NCBI GenBank assembly: GCA_900539325.1
Contig: UQCC01000009.1
Span: 36,658 to 100,657, forward strand
Direction of reading: 5' to 3'
DNA: 64,000 nucleotides
From: an uncultured Eubacterium sp.
GTDB taxonomy: Bacteria; Bacillota; Clostridia; Oscillospirales; Acutalibacteraceae
The position numbers and the translations under genes are program-made. Below the pieces are notes generated by a model. It saw only the letters and a program-made list of their open reading frames with translations. It was not told the DNA's origin and did no database searches. The first letter of the stretch is position 1; each line of letters begins with the position of its first letter. This document shows positions 7,618 to 15,391 of this stretch, one piece after another.

Positions 7618-9813
7618 TTAAATTTGGTACCACTTGATTTCGTTTGCTTCAAGATGCAATTCAAAGCTTGTGCCGTCACCGACATAAACAGTTGTATCCT
7701 GTGGCTCATAAGTGTTGTTTACAACGCAATACTTGCCGTTTTTAACATAAGCGTGAACCTCAACATTGTAGTTTGTTGAATACCAGCAATGAAGTTCGTC
7801 TTCTGCCGAAGCACTCCACAAAACCGCACGGTAAAGCACACGGCTGTTCTCGAACGAATACGGAAGTCCGCTGATATAAACGCCTCTGCCTTTGCCGAAT
7901 TCTCTGACAGCCATCTGAACTTCTTCTGCGTGTCTTACGGCAAACGGAAGTTCGGTTGCATTTTGAACAAGAACGGTTGTGCCGTCAAGAGCAACAATAT
8001 TCTTCTTGCCCTCGCCGAAATCAACATTGCCGTTTTCGGTATCTGCAAGGATGAAATGATCTCTGTGTTCCTCGGTGTTGTATCTGCGAGTGTTGAGAGT
8101 GAAGCCGTTTTCTTCCTCAACGCCCAAAACATCATTGAGTTGGAAGAACTTGCCCTGCCAATGATGAGCGGCAGGCTCGCCGACACCGATAAATCCGCCG
8201 CCGTTGAATACGAACTTTTTAACGGCTGTGATGATTTGCTCATCTGCCCAATATTCGCCGCCCGACTGTGCCGTGTCTGCATCGCCGACATTGATGATAA
8301 CATCAAACTTGTCGAGGAAGTTGTTGTCATTCTTAATATCATCAAAGCTGATGAACGAAACATCAAACGGGGCACCGCTCAAAGACTCGATAACACCGAA
8401 ATAAGAATAGTTCTGTCTGTAATAAAGACCGTGGTGAACCATATGATTTGACCAAGAACGCATCTTGCCCCAACAGTTGAGCACTGCAACTTTCTTTACG
8501 CAATAAGGAGTTACGCCCTGAACATTATCATAAAGTGTGCGGAACTCATCGCAAACGCCCTTGATGTAATCAACAAACTCAGGGAATTTGAGCGCAAGTT
8601 TGAGATAACCGCCGTAGCCGATACGCTGAATAGGGCTTCTCAAAATTGCTCGTCTTGCCGTTACCCAATTTACCTTTGCTTCATAAATAGGGTCGCCGCC
8701 CTCACAGAAAACATCAGGGAAGAAATATGGCAAAAATCTGCCCTCGGTATATTTTACATTTTTAATATCGCTGAAAAGACGAAGTGTTGCACCATTGCCG
8801 ACACTGCCTACAACAGCGTCAAGACCGATTGATGCAAAGTCATCCATAAACGGCTCCATACCAATCCAATGGTCGCCCATAAACATCATAGCTTCCTTGC
8901 CGTACTCGTGAACAATATCCACCATTTCTTTAGCAAGTTTGGCAACCTCACGCATTTGAAACTTTTGGAAATCCTTGAATTCCTTTGACGGGATACGATA
9001 TGTGTTGTTCATATATCCCTGGTCAATGATGAACTCAGGACGGAACTTGTAGCCGACTTCTTTTTCAAATTGTTCAAGGATATACGGGCTTACGGATGCC
9101 GAATAGCCGAACCAATCAACAAACTTTTCTCTTGCAAATTCATCAAACACAAGAGTGAACTGATGGAAAAATGTTGTGAATCTGACAACATCAACATAAT
9201 CGTGAGTGTCAAGGAATCTGCGAAGTCTGTCGAGCGAATGTGCTCTTGTCTTTGGCTGACGAACATCAAAGGTAATCTGCGGTTCAACATCTTTCCACTC
9301 GTTGACAACAGCGTTGTACATATGAACCGGGTCCCACATAATGTAAGCAAGAAAACTTACTGTATACTCGTGGAACGGTGTGCACTTGTTGATTGTTACA
9401 TTACCCGTTGCCTCGTCATATTCCCAATCGGTCGGAGCAACAACCTCACCTGTTGTGCGGTCGATAACCTCCCACCATCTTGTGATGTCGTCACGGTTGT
9501 TGACCTTGAGCATATCGGGATAAAGATGATTCATAAGATGAATTTCAAGATTTGACTCGGTTGCTGTATAAAACGGAGTCATAATGTACATCTGCTGAAT
9601 TTCATCAGGATTTGCCTTTGCCCATTCGTTATCTTTTCTTGTGGTGTAATAGGTTGCATAAATCTTTGCACCTGTGTCTTTAAGTTCCTGTGGGAACTCT
9701 GTACCGTCACAGTCACGGATTGCGTCTGCACCCCATTCGTCCATAATTTCAAGGGTTTCCTTAACCACATCCATATCGGTTGGAATAGTTACTCTGCCTT
9801 TGTTTTGTGCCAT
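7618..9813 (-). CDS. lnpA: GH112 1,3-beta-galactosyl-N-acetylhexosamine phosphorylase (lacto-N-biose / galacto-N-biose phosphorylase)
   Basis: A 731-residue cytoplasmic enzyme (no signal peptide), the normal GH112 length. The family N-terminus is plain: GRVTIPTD and WGADAIRDCDGTEFP, followed by a TIM-barrel with TTFFHQFTL, FMGDHWIG and EGRFLPYFFPD. A trimer/Rossmann-type domain starts near residue 450 (INVGDADTAQSGG, GGGFIGVGEPAAHHWQGKFF). The family cleaves Gal-beta-1,3-GlcNAc or -GalNAc with phosphate to galactose-1-phosphate; some members act on galactosyl-1,4-rhamnose. The lacto-N-biosidase-like gene 12 bp upstream supports lacto-N-biose or galacto-N-biose as substrate. No transporter or galactose-1-phosphate genes are in the window. 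Confidence 0.92.
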   Translation of the reverse strand: MAQNKGRVTIPTDMDVVKETLEIMDEWGADAIRDCDGTEFPQELKDTGAKIYATYYTTRKDNEWAKANPDEIQQMYIMTPFYTATESNLEIHLMNHLYPDMLKVNNRDDITRWWEVIDRTTGEVVAPTDWEYDEATGNVTINKCTPFHEYTVSFLAYIMWDPVHMYNAVVNEWKDVEPQITFDVRQPKTRAHSLDRLRRFLDTHDYVDVVRFTTFFHQFTLVFDEFAREKFVDWFGYSASVSPYILEQFEKEVGYKFRPEFIIDQGYMNNTYRIPSKEFKDFQKFQMREVAKLAKEMVDIVHEYGKEAMMFMGDHWIGMEPFMDDFASIGLDAVVGSVGNGATLRLFSDIKNVKYTEGRFLPYFFPDVFCEGGDPIYEAKVNWVTARRAILRSPIQRIGYGGYLKLALKFPEFVDYIKGVCDEFRTLYDNVQGVTPYCVKKVAVLNCWGKMRSWSNHMVHHGLYYRQNYSYFGVIESLSGAPFDVSFISFDDIKNDNNFLDKFDVIINVGDADTAQSGGEYWADEQIITAVKKFVFNGGGFIGVGEPAAHHWQGKFFQLNDVLGVEEENGFTLNTRRYNTEEHRDHFILADTENGNVDFGEGKKNIVALDGTTVLVQNATELPFAVRHAEEVQMAVREFGKGRGVYISGLPYSFENSRVLYRAVLWSASAEDELHCWYSTNYNVEVHAYVKNGKYCVVNNTYEPQDTTVYVGDGTSFELHLEANEIKWYQI

Positions 9814-9825
9814 AGTTATACCTCG

Positions 9826-11118
9826 TTAATCTATAATTTCTATTTTATTATTTTTAAGCGTCATTTTGCCGTGATTTCTCTTGCGTTTGAGCGGAACACT
9901 CTTACGCATATAGAATTCGTTGTCCGCAACATAAGCGTCAGGATTGCCCGACGGACTTAAAATTCCGCCCAAATCGTCATAGCTTACATTATTGACAAAT
10001 GTATTATGCACGGCTTCTCCGAGGCAGAACATCATACAGCCGCCCTCGTTGAGCCTTGAATAATTGTACTTATATGTAGTTCCGTCACCCGAATCGGCGT
10101 CCCACGGCATACCGTCTTGATTGAGCTTTGTGTCTACGCCCTCGTTGTATTGAAGCAAAGCATTTTTGCACTTCCACGGCCAAATTGCCGCCGCAACCTT
10201 GCCCATTCTCTTGCCCGGCTTGGTATAAACACGGTCGTTCATCTCGGTTGCACAAGTGTCCGAAACATTGTGTTCAACAAGCGGAGTGAGTGCATACATA
10301 GGCGTGATTGCGTCACCGCCGATATTCTTTGTGTAATTGCCTGTAATCAAAATGTTGAGGTTGCCGTACTTCTCAAAGGTTTCCTCTTTAAGTTCCTTGC
10401 CTGCAAAATCTGCGTGGCGATAGGAATAGCCGACTGCTATGCCCCATCTGCTGACATTCTTTACAAAACAGCCCTCAACGGTTACACCGTCATATCTTGC
10501 AACGCCTGTTTTGCTTTCGTCTGCAGGCTTAAAGGCTGTCATATAAATGCCGCCGTTGTTCATATGCTTGTTGTAAACATTGCCGTTGACATCGTGAACA
10601 AAAAGATTTTTGAGCGTGATTGAATGAAGCGTACCTCTGTTTTGAGCAACAACGGCAACGCCTGTTCTGTCCCTCTTGTCTGGGTCGCTGTACGCCTCGG
10701 GAGTTGTAAACTCCTCTTTGTTTGCAATTTCTATATCGTGAATAACAATATTTTCCACATCGTAAAGAAGAACGGAGGAACTTACATCACCCTTGTAAAC
10801 ATGACCGCCGAAATCAAGCTTTGTGCCGTAATCCTGATGCCAAACGCCCTCACCGTTTGTGTTGATGAAAGGCATTCTGCCCTCCTCGCCGTAAGGAGCA
10901 ATTTCGATAGCCTCGCCGTCAATACTGCCGCAGTTTTTAAGGTGCAAAAACTGATTGTTAAACACCGAGCCGTATTCAAGCAAAATCTTATCGCCCGGAT
11001 TTATTTGAAGCGAATTGACCTTGTCAAGAGTTAAAAAGGCGGTTTCGGGTGTGAGTCCGTCATTGTTGTCGTTACCGTTAAGAGAGCTTGCGTAATATGT
11101 TGTTGACTTCATTTTCAT
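9826..11118 (-). CDS. GH136-like lacto-N-biosidase catalytic subunit (beta-helix protein)
   Basis: A 430-residue right-handed beta-helix protein: repeated short strands such as VENIVIHDIEIANK, HSITLKNLFVHDVNG, DGVTVEGCFVKNV. Position between a small LnbY-like gene and a GH112 phosphorylase points to GH136, which releases lacto-N-biose from milk or mucin chains. A candidate acid pair with seven-residue spacing, D335 and D342 in DGMPWDAD, resembles the paired Asp of LnbX-type enzymes (my recollection of the family; inference for this protein). There is no signal peptide, so it appears intracellular, unusual for this activity. Two ATGs fit the GGAGG site, 11118 and 11112. The frame overlaps the preceding gene by about 40 bp, indicating translational coupling. 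Confidence 0.68.
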   Translation of the reverse strand: MKMKSTTYYASSLNGNDNNDGLTPETAFLTLDKVNSLQINPGDKILLEYGSVFNNQFLHLKNCGSIDGEAIEIAPYGEEGRMPFINTNGEGVWHQDYGTKLDFGGHVYKGDVSSSVLLYDVENIVIHDIEIANKEEFTTPEAYSDPDKRDRTGVAVVAQNRGTLHSITLKNLFVHDVNGNVYNKHMNNGGIYMTAFKPADESKTGVARYDGVTVEGCFVKNVSRWGIAVGYSYRHADFAGKELKEETFEKYGNLNILITGNYTKNIGGDAITPMYALTPLVEHNVSDTCATEMNDRVYTKPGKRMGKVAAAIWPWKCKNALLQYNEGVDTKLNQDGMPWDADSGDGTTYKYNYSRLNEGGCMMFCLGEAVHNTFVNNVSYDDLGGILSPSGNPDAYVADNEFYMRKSVPLKRKRNHGKMTLKNNKIEIID

Positions 11119-11524
11119 ACTCCTCCTCTCTTATCTTCTTGTAAACTACATCTCTTGATTCCTTAAATCTGAACTTGTCGCCGTTATAACGGGTGAACAA
11201 GTCCTTATTTGATTTGTAAAAATCTTTAAGCTGAGCTTTTTCAATAGGCTTGTAACTATAATTAATGCCTTTTTTCTCGGAAACAAAATCCAACTTAAAG
11301 CGTGTAAGCTCCCAATCAAGATAAACGGGAAGCGTAAACTGCTTTAAGCCGTAAACAATCTCACCGTTTGCAAGAGCGTTTTTACGCTTTTCGTTTTCCT
11401 TTTCGCATCTTGATTTAAGAGCGTCAATGCTGCTGTCATCAATAAGTCCGAGCTTTTCGGCAAAGGCAAGGCACGCTTTTGCGTACTTCTCCTCTTTTTC
11501 GCTCGTGAAAAAAATATTATTCAT
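11078..11524 (-). CDS. Small helical protein, probable LnbY-like accessory subunit of the GH136-like enzyme
   Basis: The start at 11524 is preferred over an upstream in-frame codon because GGAGAGGG lies just before it, giving 148 residues. The protein is predicted almost wholly helical and charged, with no signal peptide. The C-terminal half (LKDFYKSNKDLF, then FRFKESRDVVYKKIREEEYE) resembles the helical arm of parvulin/SurA-type chaperones. GH136 enzymes need a dedicated helical partner, either a separate gene (LnbY) or a fused N-terminal domain. Here a small helical gene overlaps the beta-helix gene, so the same split arrangement is likely. Sequence similarity alone would not let me assign it. 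Confidence 0.55.
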   Translation of the reverse strand: MNNIFFTSEKEEKYAKACLAFAEKLGLIDDSSIDALKSRCEKENEKRKNALANGEIVYGLKQFTLPVYLDWELTRFKLDFVSEKKGINYSYKPIEKAQLKDFYKSNKDLFTRYNGDKFRFKESRDVVYKKIREEEYENEVNNILRKLS

Positions 11525-11590
11525 AGTCCCTCTCCGATTGTTATTTATGCCCGACTGCAAGCCACCGTTTTTAGGCTAAAAGTTGCAAAT

Positions 11591-11645
11591 CGGCATATCC
11601 GGCATATCTCATTTAATTATAATATATAATATAGGCAATATTCAA
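11591..11645 (-). promoter_or_regulatory. Promoter of the GH136/GH112 operon with a tandem 9-bp repeat at the start point
   Basis: Minus-strand -35 TTGAAT (11640-11645), 18-bp spacer, -10 TATAAT (11616-11621). Immediately downstream CGGCATATC occurs twice head to tail (11591-11599, 11600-11608), placed where a repressor would occlude the start site. No regulator gene is adjacent. Confidence 0.6.
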
Positions 11646-11724
11646 GGCACAATCAAAATCAGGCAATAGAAAAACTCTATGTTTTTTTAGTTAATATTAC
11701 CAAAAATCTCGGCATTAAATTTTC

Positions 11725-11753
11725 TTGAAACAACCGAAATTTTTTGGTAAACT
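11725..11753 (+). promoter_or_regulatory. tex promoter
   Basis: TTGAAA (11725), 17-bp spacer, TAAACT (11748); the start codon is 30 bp on, behind AAGGAAG. The -10 lies in the right arm of a long imperfect inverted repeat (11697-11712 with 11734-11750). Confidence 0.6.
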
Positions 11754-11782
11754 GAATATATCACATAAAAAAGGAAGTAACT

Positions 11783-13957
11783 ATGGATATAGTAAAACAA
11801 TTAGAGCTTGAATTTTCGCTCAAGCCGTGGCAGGCAGAAAACACGGTGAAACTCATTGATGACGGAAATACAATTCCGTTCATCGCACGATACAGAAAAG
11901 AAGCCACAGGCTCACTTGACGACCAACTTTTAAGAGAGTTGAACGACAGGCTGAATTATCTCCGTTCACTTGAGGAGCAAAAGGAAAAAATCATTGCGTC
12001 AATCACCGAACAGGAGAAAATGACGGACGACATTGCAAAATCCATCGAAAACGCAAAGACGATGACAGAACTTGAAGACATCTACCGTCCGTTCCGTCCA
12101 AAGAGAAAAACAAGGGCTTCCGTTGCAAAGGCACTCGGACTTGAACCGCTTGCGGAGGCAATTTATGCACAGGAAAAAGGCACTCCCGCTCCCGAAATTT
12201 TGGCAGAGGACTACCTGACCGATGAGGTGCCTGATATTGAAAGTGCGCTTCAAGGTGCAAAAGACATCATTGCAGAACTTGTATCAGACGACCCTAACGG
12301 CAGAAAACTCATCCGCTACGCAGTGCACAACAACGGTATGCTCACATCAAAGGGAGCAGATGACGACCTCGGCGTGTACGAAATGTACAAGGAATACAGC
12401 GAACCTGTAAAATCCATTGCAGGACACAGGGTTTTGGCTGTTAACAGAGGCGAAAAAGAGGGCAAACTCAAGGTTTCAATCGACTTTGACAAAACAATTG
12501 TCACCGACCTTTTGTTCAACATTCACTGCAAAAACAATACAAAGGCGACCGACCTTGTAATTGAAGCGGTTGAGGATTCGTTCAGCCGTCTTATATTCCC
12601 GTCAATCGAGCGAGAAATCCGCAACGAACTAACCGACAAAGCCTGCGAATCTTCAATAAAAGTTTTTGGCGAAAACACACGCCAACTCCTTATGCAACCA
12701 CCTGTTAAGGGCAATGTAACAATCGGGCTTGACCCCGGCTATCGCACGGGCTGTAAGGTTGCCGTTATCAGCGAAACGGGCAAGGTGCTCGACACGGGCG
12801 TTATCTACCCTGCACCGCCGCACAACAAAATTGACGAAGCGAAAAAAACAATCACCGCACTTGTGAAAAAGCACAATGTAAAAATGTTTGCCATCGGCAA
12901 CGGCACGGCGTCGCACGAAACCGAGGTTTTTGCCGCCGAACTCATCAAGGAACTTGACTGCGGTATAACATATATGGTTGTAAGCGAAGCAGGTGCTTCC
13001 GTTTACAGTGCGTCAAAGCTTGCTGCGGAGGAATTCCCGCAATTCGATGTCAGCTTGCGTAGTGCCGTGAGCATTGCAAGACGACTCCAAGACCCGCTTG
13101 CCGAACTTGTAAAAATCGACCCAAAGGCAATCGGAGTAGGTCAGTATCAACACGATATGCCGCAAAAGGAATTGTCTGCAGAACTTGACGGTGTGGTTGA
13201 AAGCTGTGTAAACAGCGTTGGCGTTGACCTCAACACCGCATCACCGCAATTACTTTCAAGAGTTGCCGGTGTGTCAAGTGCGGTGGCAAAAAACATTGTT
13301 GCGTACCGTGAAGAAAACGGCTCGTTCACATCAAGAAGTCAACTCAAAAAGGTAGCAAAATTAGGACCTAAGGCGTTTGAGCAATGTGCCGGATTTTTGC
13401 GTGTTGCCGAAAGCAAAAATGTGCTTGACAACACAGCAGTTCACCCTGAAAGCTATGCCGCCGCAAAGGAACTTTTGAGCCTTTGCGATGTGTCGGAAAA
13501 CGACATCAAATCGGGCAATATCACAAAACTTCAATCACAGGTGCAAACAATCGGCACATCGGCACTTGCACAAAAGCTTGACATCGGTGAGCCAACCCTC
13601 GTTGACATTGTAAGCGAACTTTCAAAACCGGGCCGTGACCCAAGAGATGAACTGCCAAAGCCGCTTTTACGCACAGATGTTATGGGCATGGAGGACCTAA
13701 AAGCCGGAATGGAACTCAACGGCACGGTTAGAAATGTTATCGACTTTGGTGCGTTTGTTGACATCGGCGTGCATCAAGACGGACTTGTGCACATCAGCCA
13801 AATTACAAACCGCTACATCAAGCATCCGTCGGATGTGCTTAAAGTAGGCGACATTGTAACCGTTTGGGTACTCTCCGTTGATGTTGACAAAAAGCGAATT
13901 TCGCTGACAATGAAAGACCCGAATGAAAAAAAAGACAAAAATAAAACACAGCGTTAA
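11783..13957 (+). CDS. tex: Tex-family RNA-binding transcription accessory protein
   Basis: A 724-residue protein with the full Tex layout. The N-terminal helical domain has FSLKPWQAENTVKL and TIPFIARYRKEATG. A YqgF-like RNase H fold lies near residues 310-450 (IGLDPGYRTGCKVAVI). Helix-hairpin-helix repeats follow near 480-560 (LNTASPQLLSRVAGVS), and a C-terminal S1 domain near 640-710 (GTVRNVIDFGAFVDIGV). Tex binds nucleic acids and associates with transcription and translation; loss affects toxin or stress genes in several bacteria. Transcribed divergently from the GH136 operon with its own promoter. Convergent with the phosphopantetheinyl transferase gene 24 bp away. Confidence 0.95.
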   Translation: MDIVKQLELEFSLKPWQAENTVKLIDDGNTIPFIARYRKEATGSLDDQLLRELNDRLNYLRSLEEQKEKIIASITEQEKMTDDIAKSIENAKTMTELEDIYRPFRPKRKTRASVAKALGLEPLAEAIYAQEKGTPAPEILAEDYLTDEVPDIESALQGAKDIIAELVSDDPNGRKLIRYAVHNNGMLTSKGADDDLGVYEMYKEYSEPVKSIAGHRVLAVNRGEKEGKLKVSIDFDKTIVTDLLFNIHCKNNTKATDLVIEAVEDSFSRLIFPSIEREIRNELTDKACESSIKVFGENTRQLLMQPPVKGNVTIGLDPGYRTGCKVAVISETGKVLDTGVIYPAPPHNKIDEAKKTITALVKKHNVKMFAIGNGTASHETEVFAAELIKELDCGITYMVVSEAGASVYSASKLAAEEFPQFDVSLRSAVSIARRLQDPLAELVKIDPKAIGVGQYQHDMPQKELSAELDGVVESCVNSVGVDLNTASPQLLSRVAGVSSAVAKNIVAYREENGSFTSRSQLKKVAKLGPKAFEQCAGFLRVAESKNVLDNTAVHPESYAAAKELLSLCDVSENDIKSGNITKLQSQVQTIGTSALAQKLDIGEPTLVDIVSELSKPGRDPRDELPKPLLRTDVMGMEDLKAGMELNGTVRNVIDFGAFVDIGVHQDGLVHISQITNRYIKHPSDVLKVGDIVTVWVLSVDVDKKRISLTMKDPNEKKDKNKTQR

Positions 13958-13980
13958 GCCGTGTTTAAAAGCATTTTGTA

Positions 13981-14550
13981 TTAATTTGATTTTATAATCG
14001 CCAACACATAATCGCCGAGGAATTGAAGCTCGGCGGTTATTTTTTTGCCGTCAAGTATAATTGATTTACCTCTTGTGAGCGGCAGAACATCAATGCCGTC
14101 ATACAGCATTTTTACGCCGTCACCCGTAAGTTTTGACAACGCTTCTTTGAGCGTCCACAAAACCGTGAGCCTTACTTCGTCATCTCCTGCCCACGCTTGT
14201 TCGTTTTCGGTAAAAAAGCGGCTTGACACGGATTTTGTAACCCTACCGACTCTTTCAATATCCACGCCGACAGGAATATCAAACACCGCCAAAACGCAGT
14301 ATTTTCCGCTGTGTGACACGGATAAAAACCTACCGTCTTTGAGGTACGGTTTGCCGTTTTCGGTATAAAAAACTTCGTCCTCTTTTATGCCTGCATTGTC
14401 AAAAAGCACACCGACACAAAGGCACAAAACGGCATCATTTTCGTCCTTAAATTCAAGCGATTTTTTGTACCTTTTAGGATAATTTTGCTTAATAAAATCA
14501 ACCGCCGCCGAAGTAAGTTCGGCAACGGTCATTGAATAAATTTTGTTCAT
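13981..14550 (-). CDS. 4'-phosphopantetheinyl transferase, Sfp superfamily
   Basis: A 189-residue protein, shorter than Sfp itself (about 224). It has the family's Mg-binding and catalytic motifs: ENGKPYL, LSVSHSGKYCVLAV, VGVDIERVGR and WTLKEALSKLTGDG. It transfers phosphopantetheine from CoA to acyl- or peptidyl-carrier proteins. Its ATG overlaps the stop codon of the SGNH-like gene (TAATG), so the two are translated as a pair. No carrier-protein, PKS or NRPS gene is in the window. The partner may be the housekeeping ACP or a distant locus. Confidence 0.9.
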   Translation of the reverse strand: MNKIYSMTVAELTSAAVDFIKQNYPKRYKKSLEFKDENDAVLCLCVGVLFDNAGIKEDEVFYTENGKPYLKDGRFLSVSHSGKYCVLAVFDIPVGVDIERVGRVTKSVSSRFFTENEQAWAGDDEVRLTVLWTLKEALSKLTGDGVKMLYDGIDVLPLTRGKSIILDGKKITAELQFLGDYVLAIIKSN

Positions 14551-15329
14551 TAGAAATAAAAATACCTTTGTATAAATTCTTCAACCTTTGGGCCGTAAAC
14601 GCTGTTGTAGCCTGCTTTTGTAGGCGAAGAATCATCAACCAAATACAGCTTTTTTTCTTTTTTGTCAAAAGAAATTTCGTCATTATTATAAAAATTAATT
14701 ACCTTAGTGCCCCACTTTTCGGCAACGGCATTTGCCGCATTGACAACCTCGGCATATTTCTTTTCATCATCACTCGGACAGGTGATAAAAACCACCTTAC
14801 AGCCCCAATTAAGCTCTGCACTTGCACAAATATATTCCATTGCTCCGTAAAGAGTGGTGGTATCATAATCGCCGATATAAAAGCTGTTTGTAAGCTCGCC
14901 GTTTTTCTGTTTGCCGCTTGCGTTGCAAACAGGCACTTCGCAAAAAACAACATTTGGATTTACATTCTTTTTTACCGCCTTGTTAAAAGCATAAACAAGC
15001 GTGTTTTCGTCCTTGCCGTTGAGTTTGTAACCCTCACCGCCGTACTTTTTAGCCTTTATACCGTCAACAGCTTTGATATAATCAACAAAAGATTGACCGT
15101 CGGATTTTGCACCAAAAGTAAAATCAGAGCCCAAAAAAACATATGGGTCGCCCTGCATAACGGAATCTTCATTTTTTTGCAAAGTTTCCGTATTATACTG
15201 TTTATTGTTTCCCTTGCTGATTGAGCCTGTTTGCTTACCGTTAATCAAAAAAATCGAAACGCCTACAACAATCAAAACAAGAACGGCAACAGCAATTTTT
15301 ATAATTTGGTTTTTTGATATTTTTTTCAT
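14550..15329 (-). CDS. Membrane-anchored SGNH/GDSL-like protein with altered catalytic residues
   Basis: The start at 15329 (MKKISKNQ, behind AAGGAAG) is chosen over a codon 24 bp upstream; it gives 259 residues. One N-terminal membrane helix (residues 8-28) leaves the rest outside the cell. The fold matches clostridial SGNH proteins: FLGSDFTFG in the place of the nucleophile block, TTLYGAMEYICA, KVVFITCP, and LVDDSSPTKAGY in the place of the DxxHPT block. The nucleophile position reads Asp rather than Ser and the His of DxxH reads Ser, so hydrolase activity may be lost. Last but one gene after the giant Tad gene, separated from it by a strong stem-loop. Confidence 0.65.
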   Translation of the reverse strand: MKKISKNQIIKIAVAVLVLIVVGVSIFLINGKQTGSISKGNNKQYNTETLQKNEDSVMQGDPYVFLGSDFTFGAKSDGQSFVDYIKAVDGIKAKKYGGEGYKLNGKDENTLVYAFNKAVKKNVNPNVVFCEVPVCNASGKQKNGELTNSFYIGDYDTTTLYGAMEYICASAELNWGCKVVFITCPSDDEKKYAEVVNAANAVAEKWGTKVINFYNNDEISFDKKEKKLYLVDDSSPTKAGYNSVYGPKVEEFIQRYFYF

Positions 15330-15346
15330 TAAATCTTCCTTAAAAC

Positions 15347-15384
15347 AAGGCAAAAACGATAATTTTCACCATCGTCTTTGCCTT
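15347..15384. terminator. Strong stem-loop between the giant Tad gene and the SGNH/Sfp pair
   Basis: A 14-bp stem (15347-15360 with 15371-15384) with a 10-nt loop. The T run is good on the plus strand (TTTTTTA) but only GTTTT on the minus strand, so for the operon it may reduce rather than stop read-through. Confidence 0.6.
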
Positions 15385-15391
15385 TTTTATT

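Noticed and set aside
7789..8451. 220-codon open frame on the plus strand inside the GH112 gene
   Set aside because: Antisense to a clearly conserved enzyme, with no ribosome site and no recognisable protein pattern.
10117..11034. Two plus-strand open frames (168 and 136 codons) opposite the GH136-like gene
   Set aside because: Cysteine-rich, signal-less translations without ribosome sites; they mirror the codon bias of the opposite strand.
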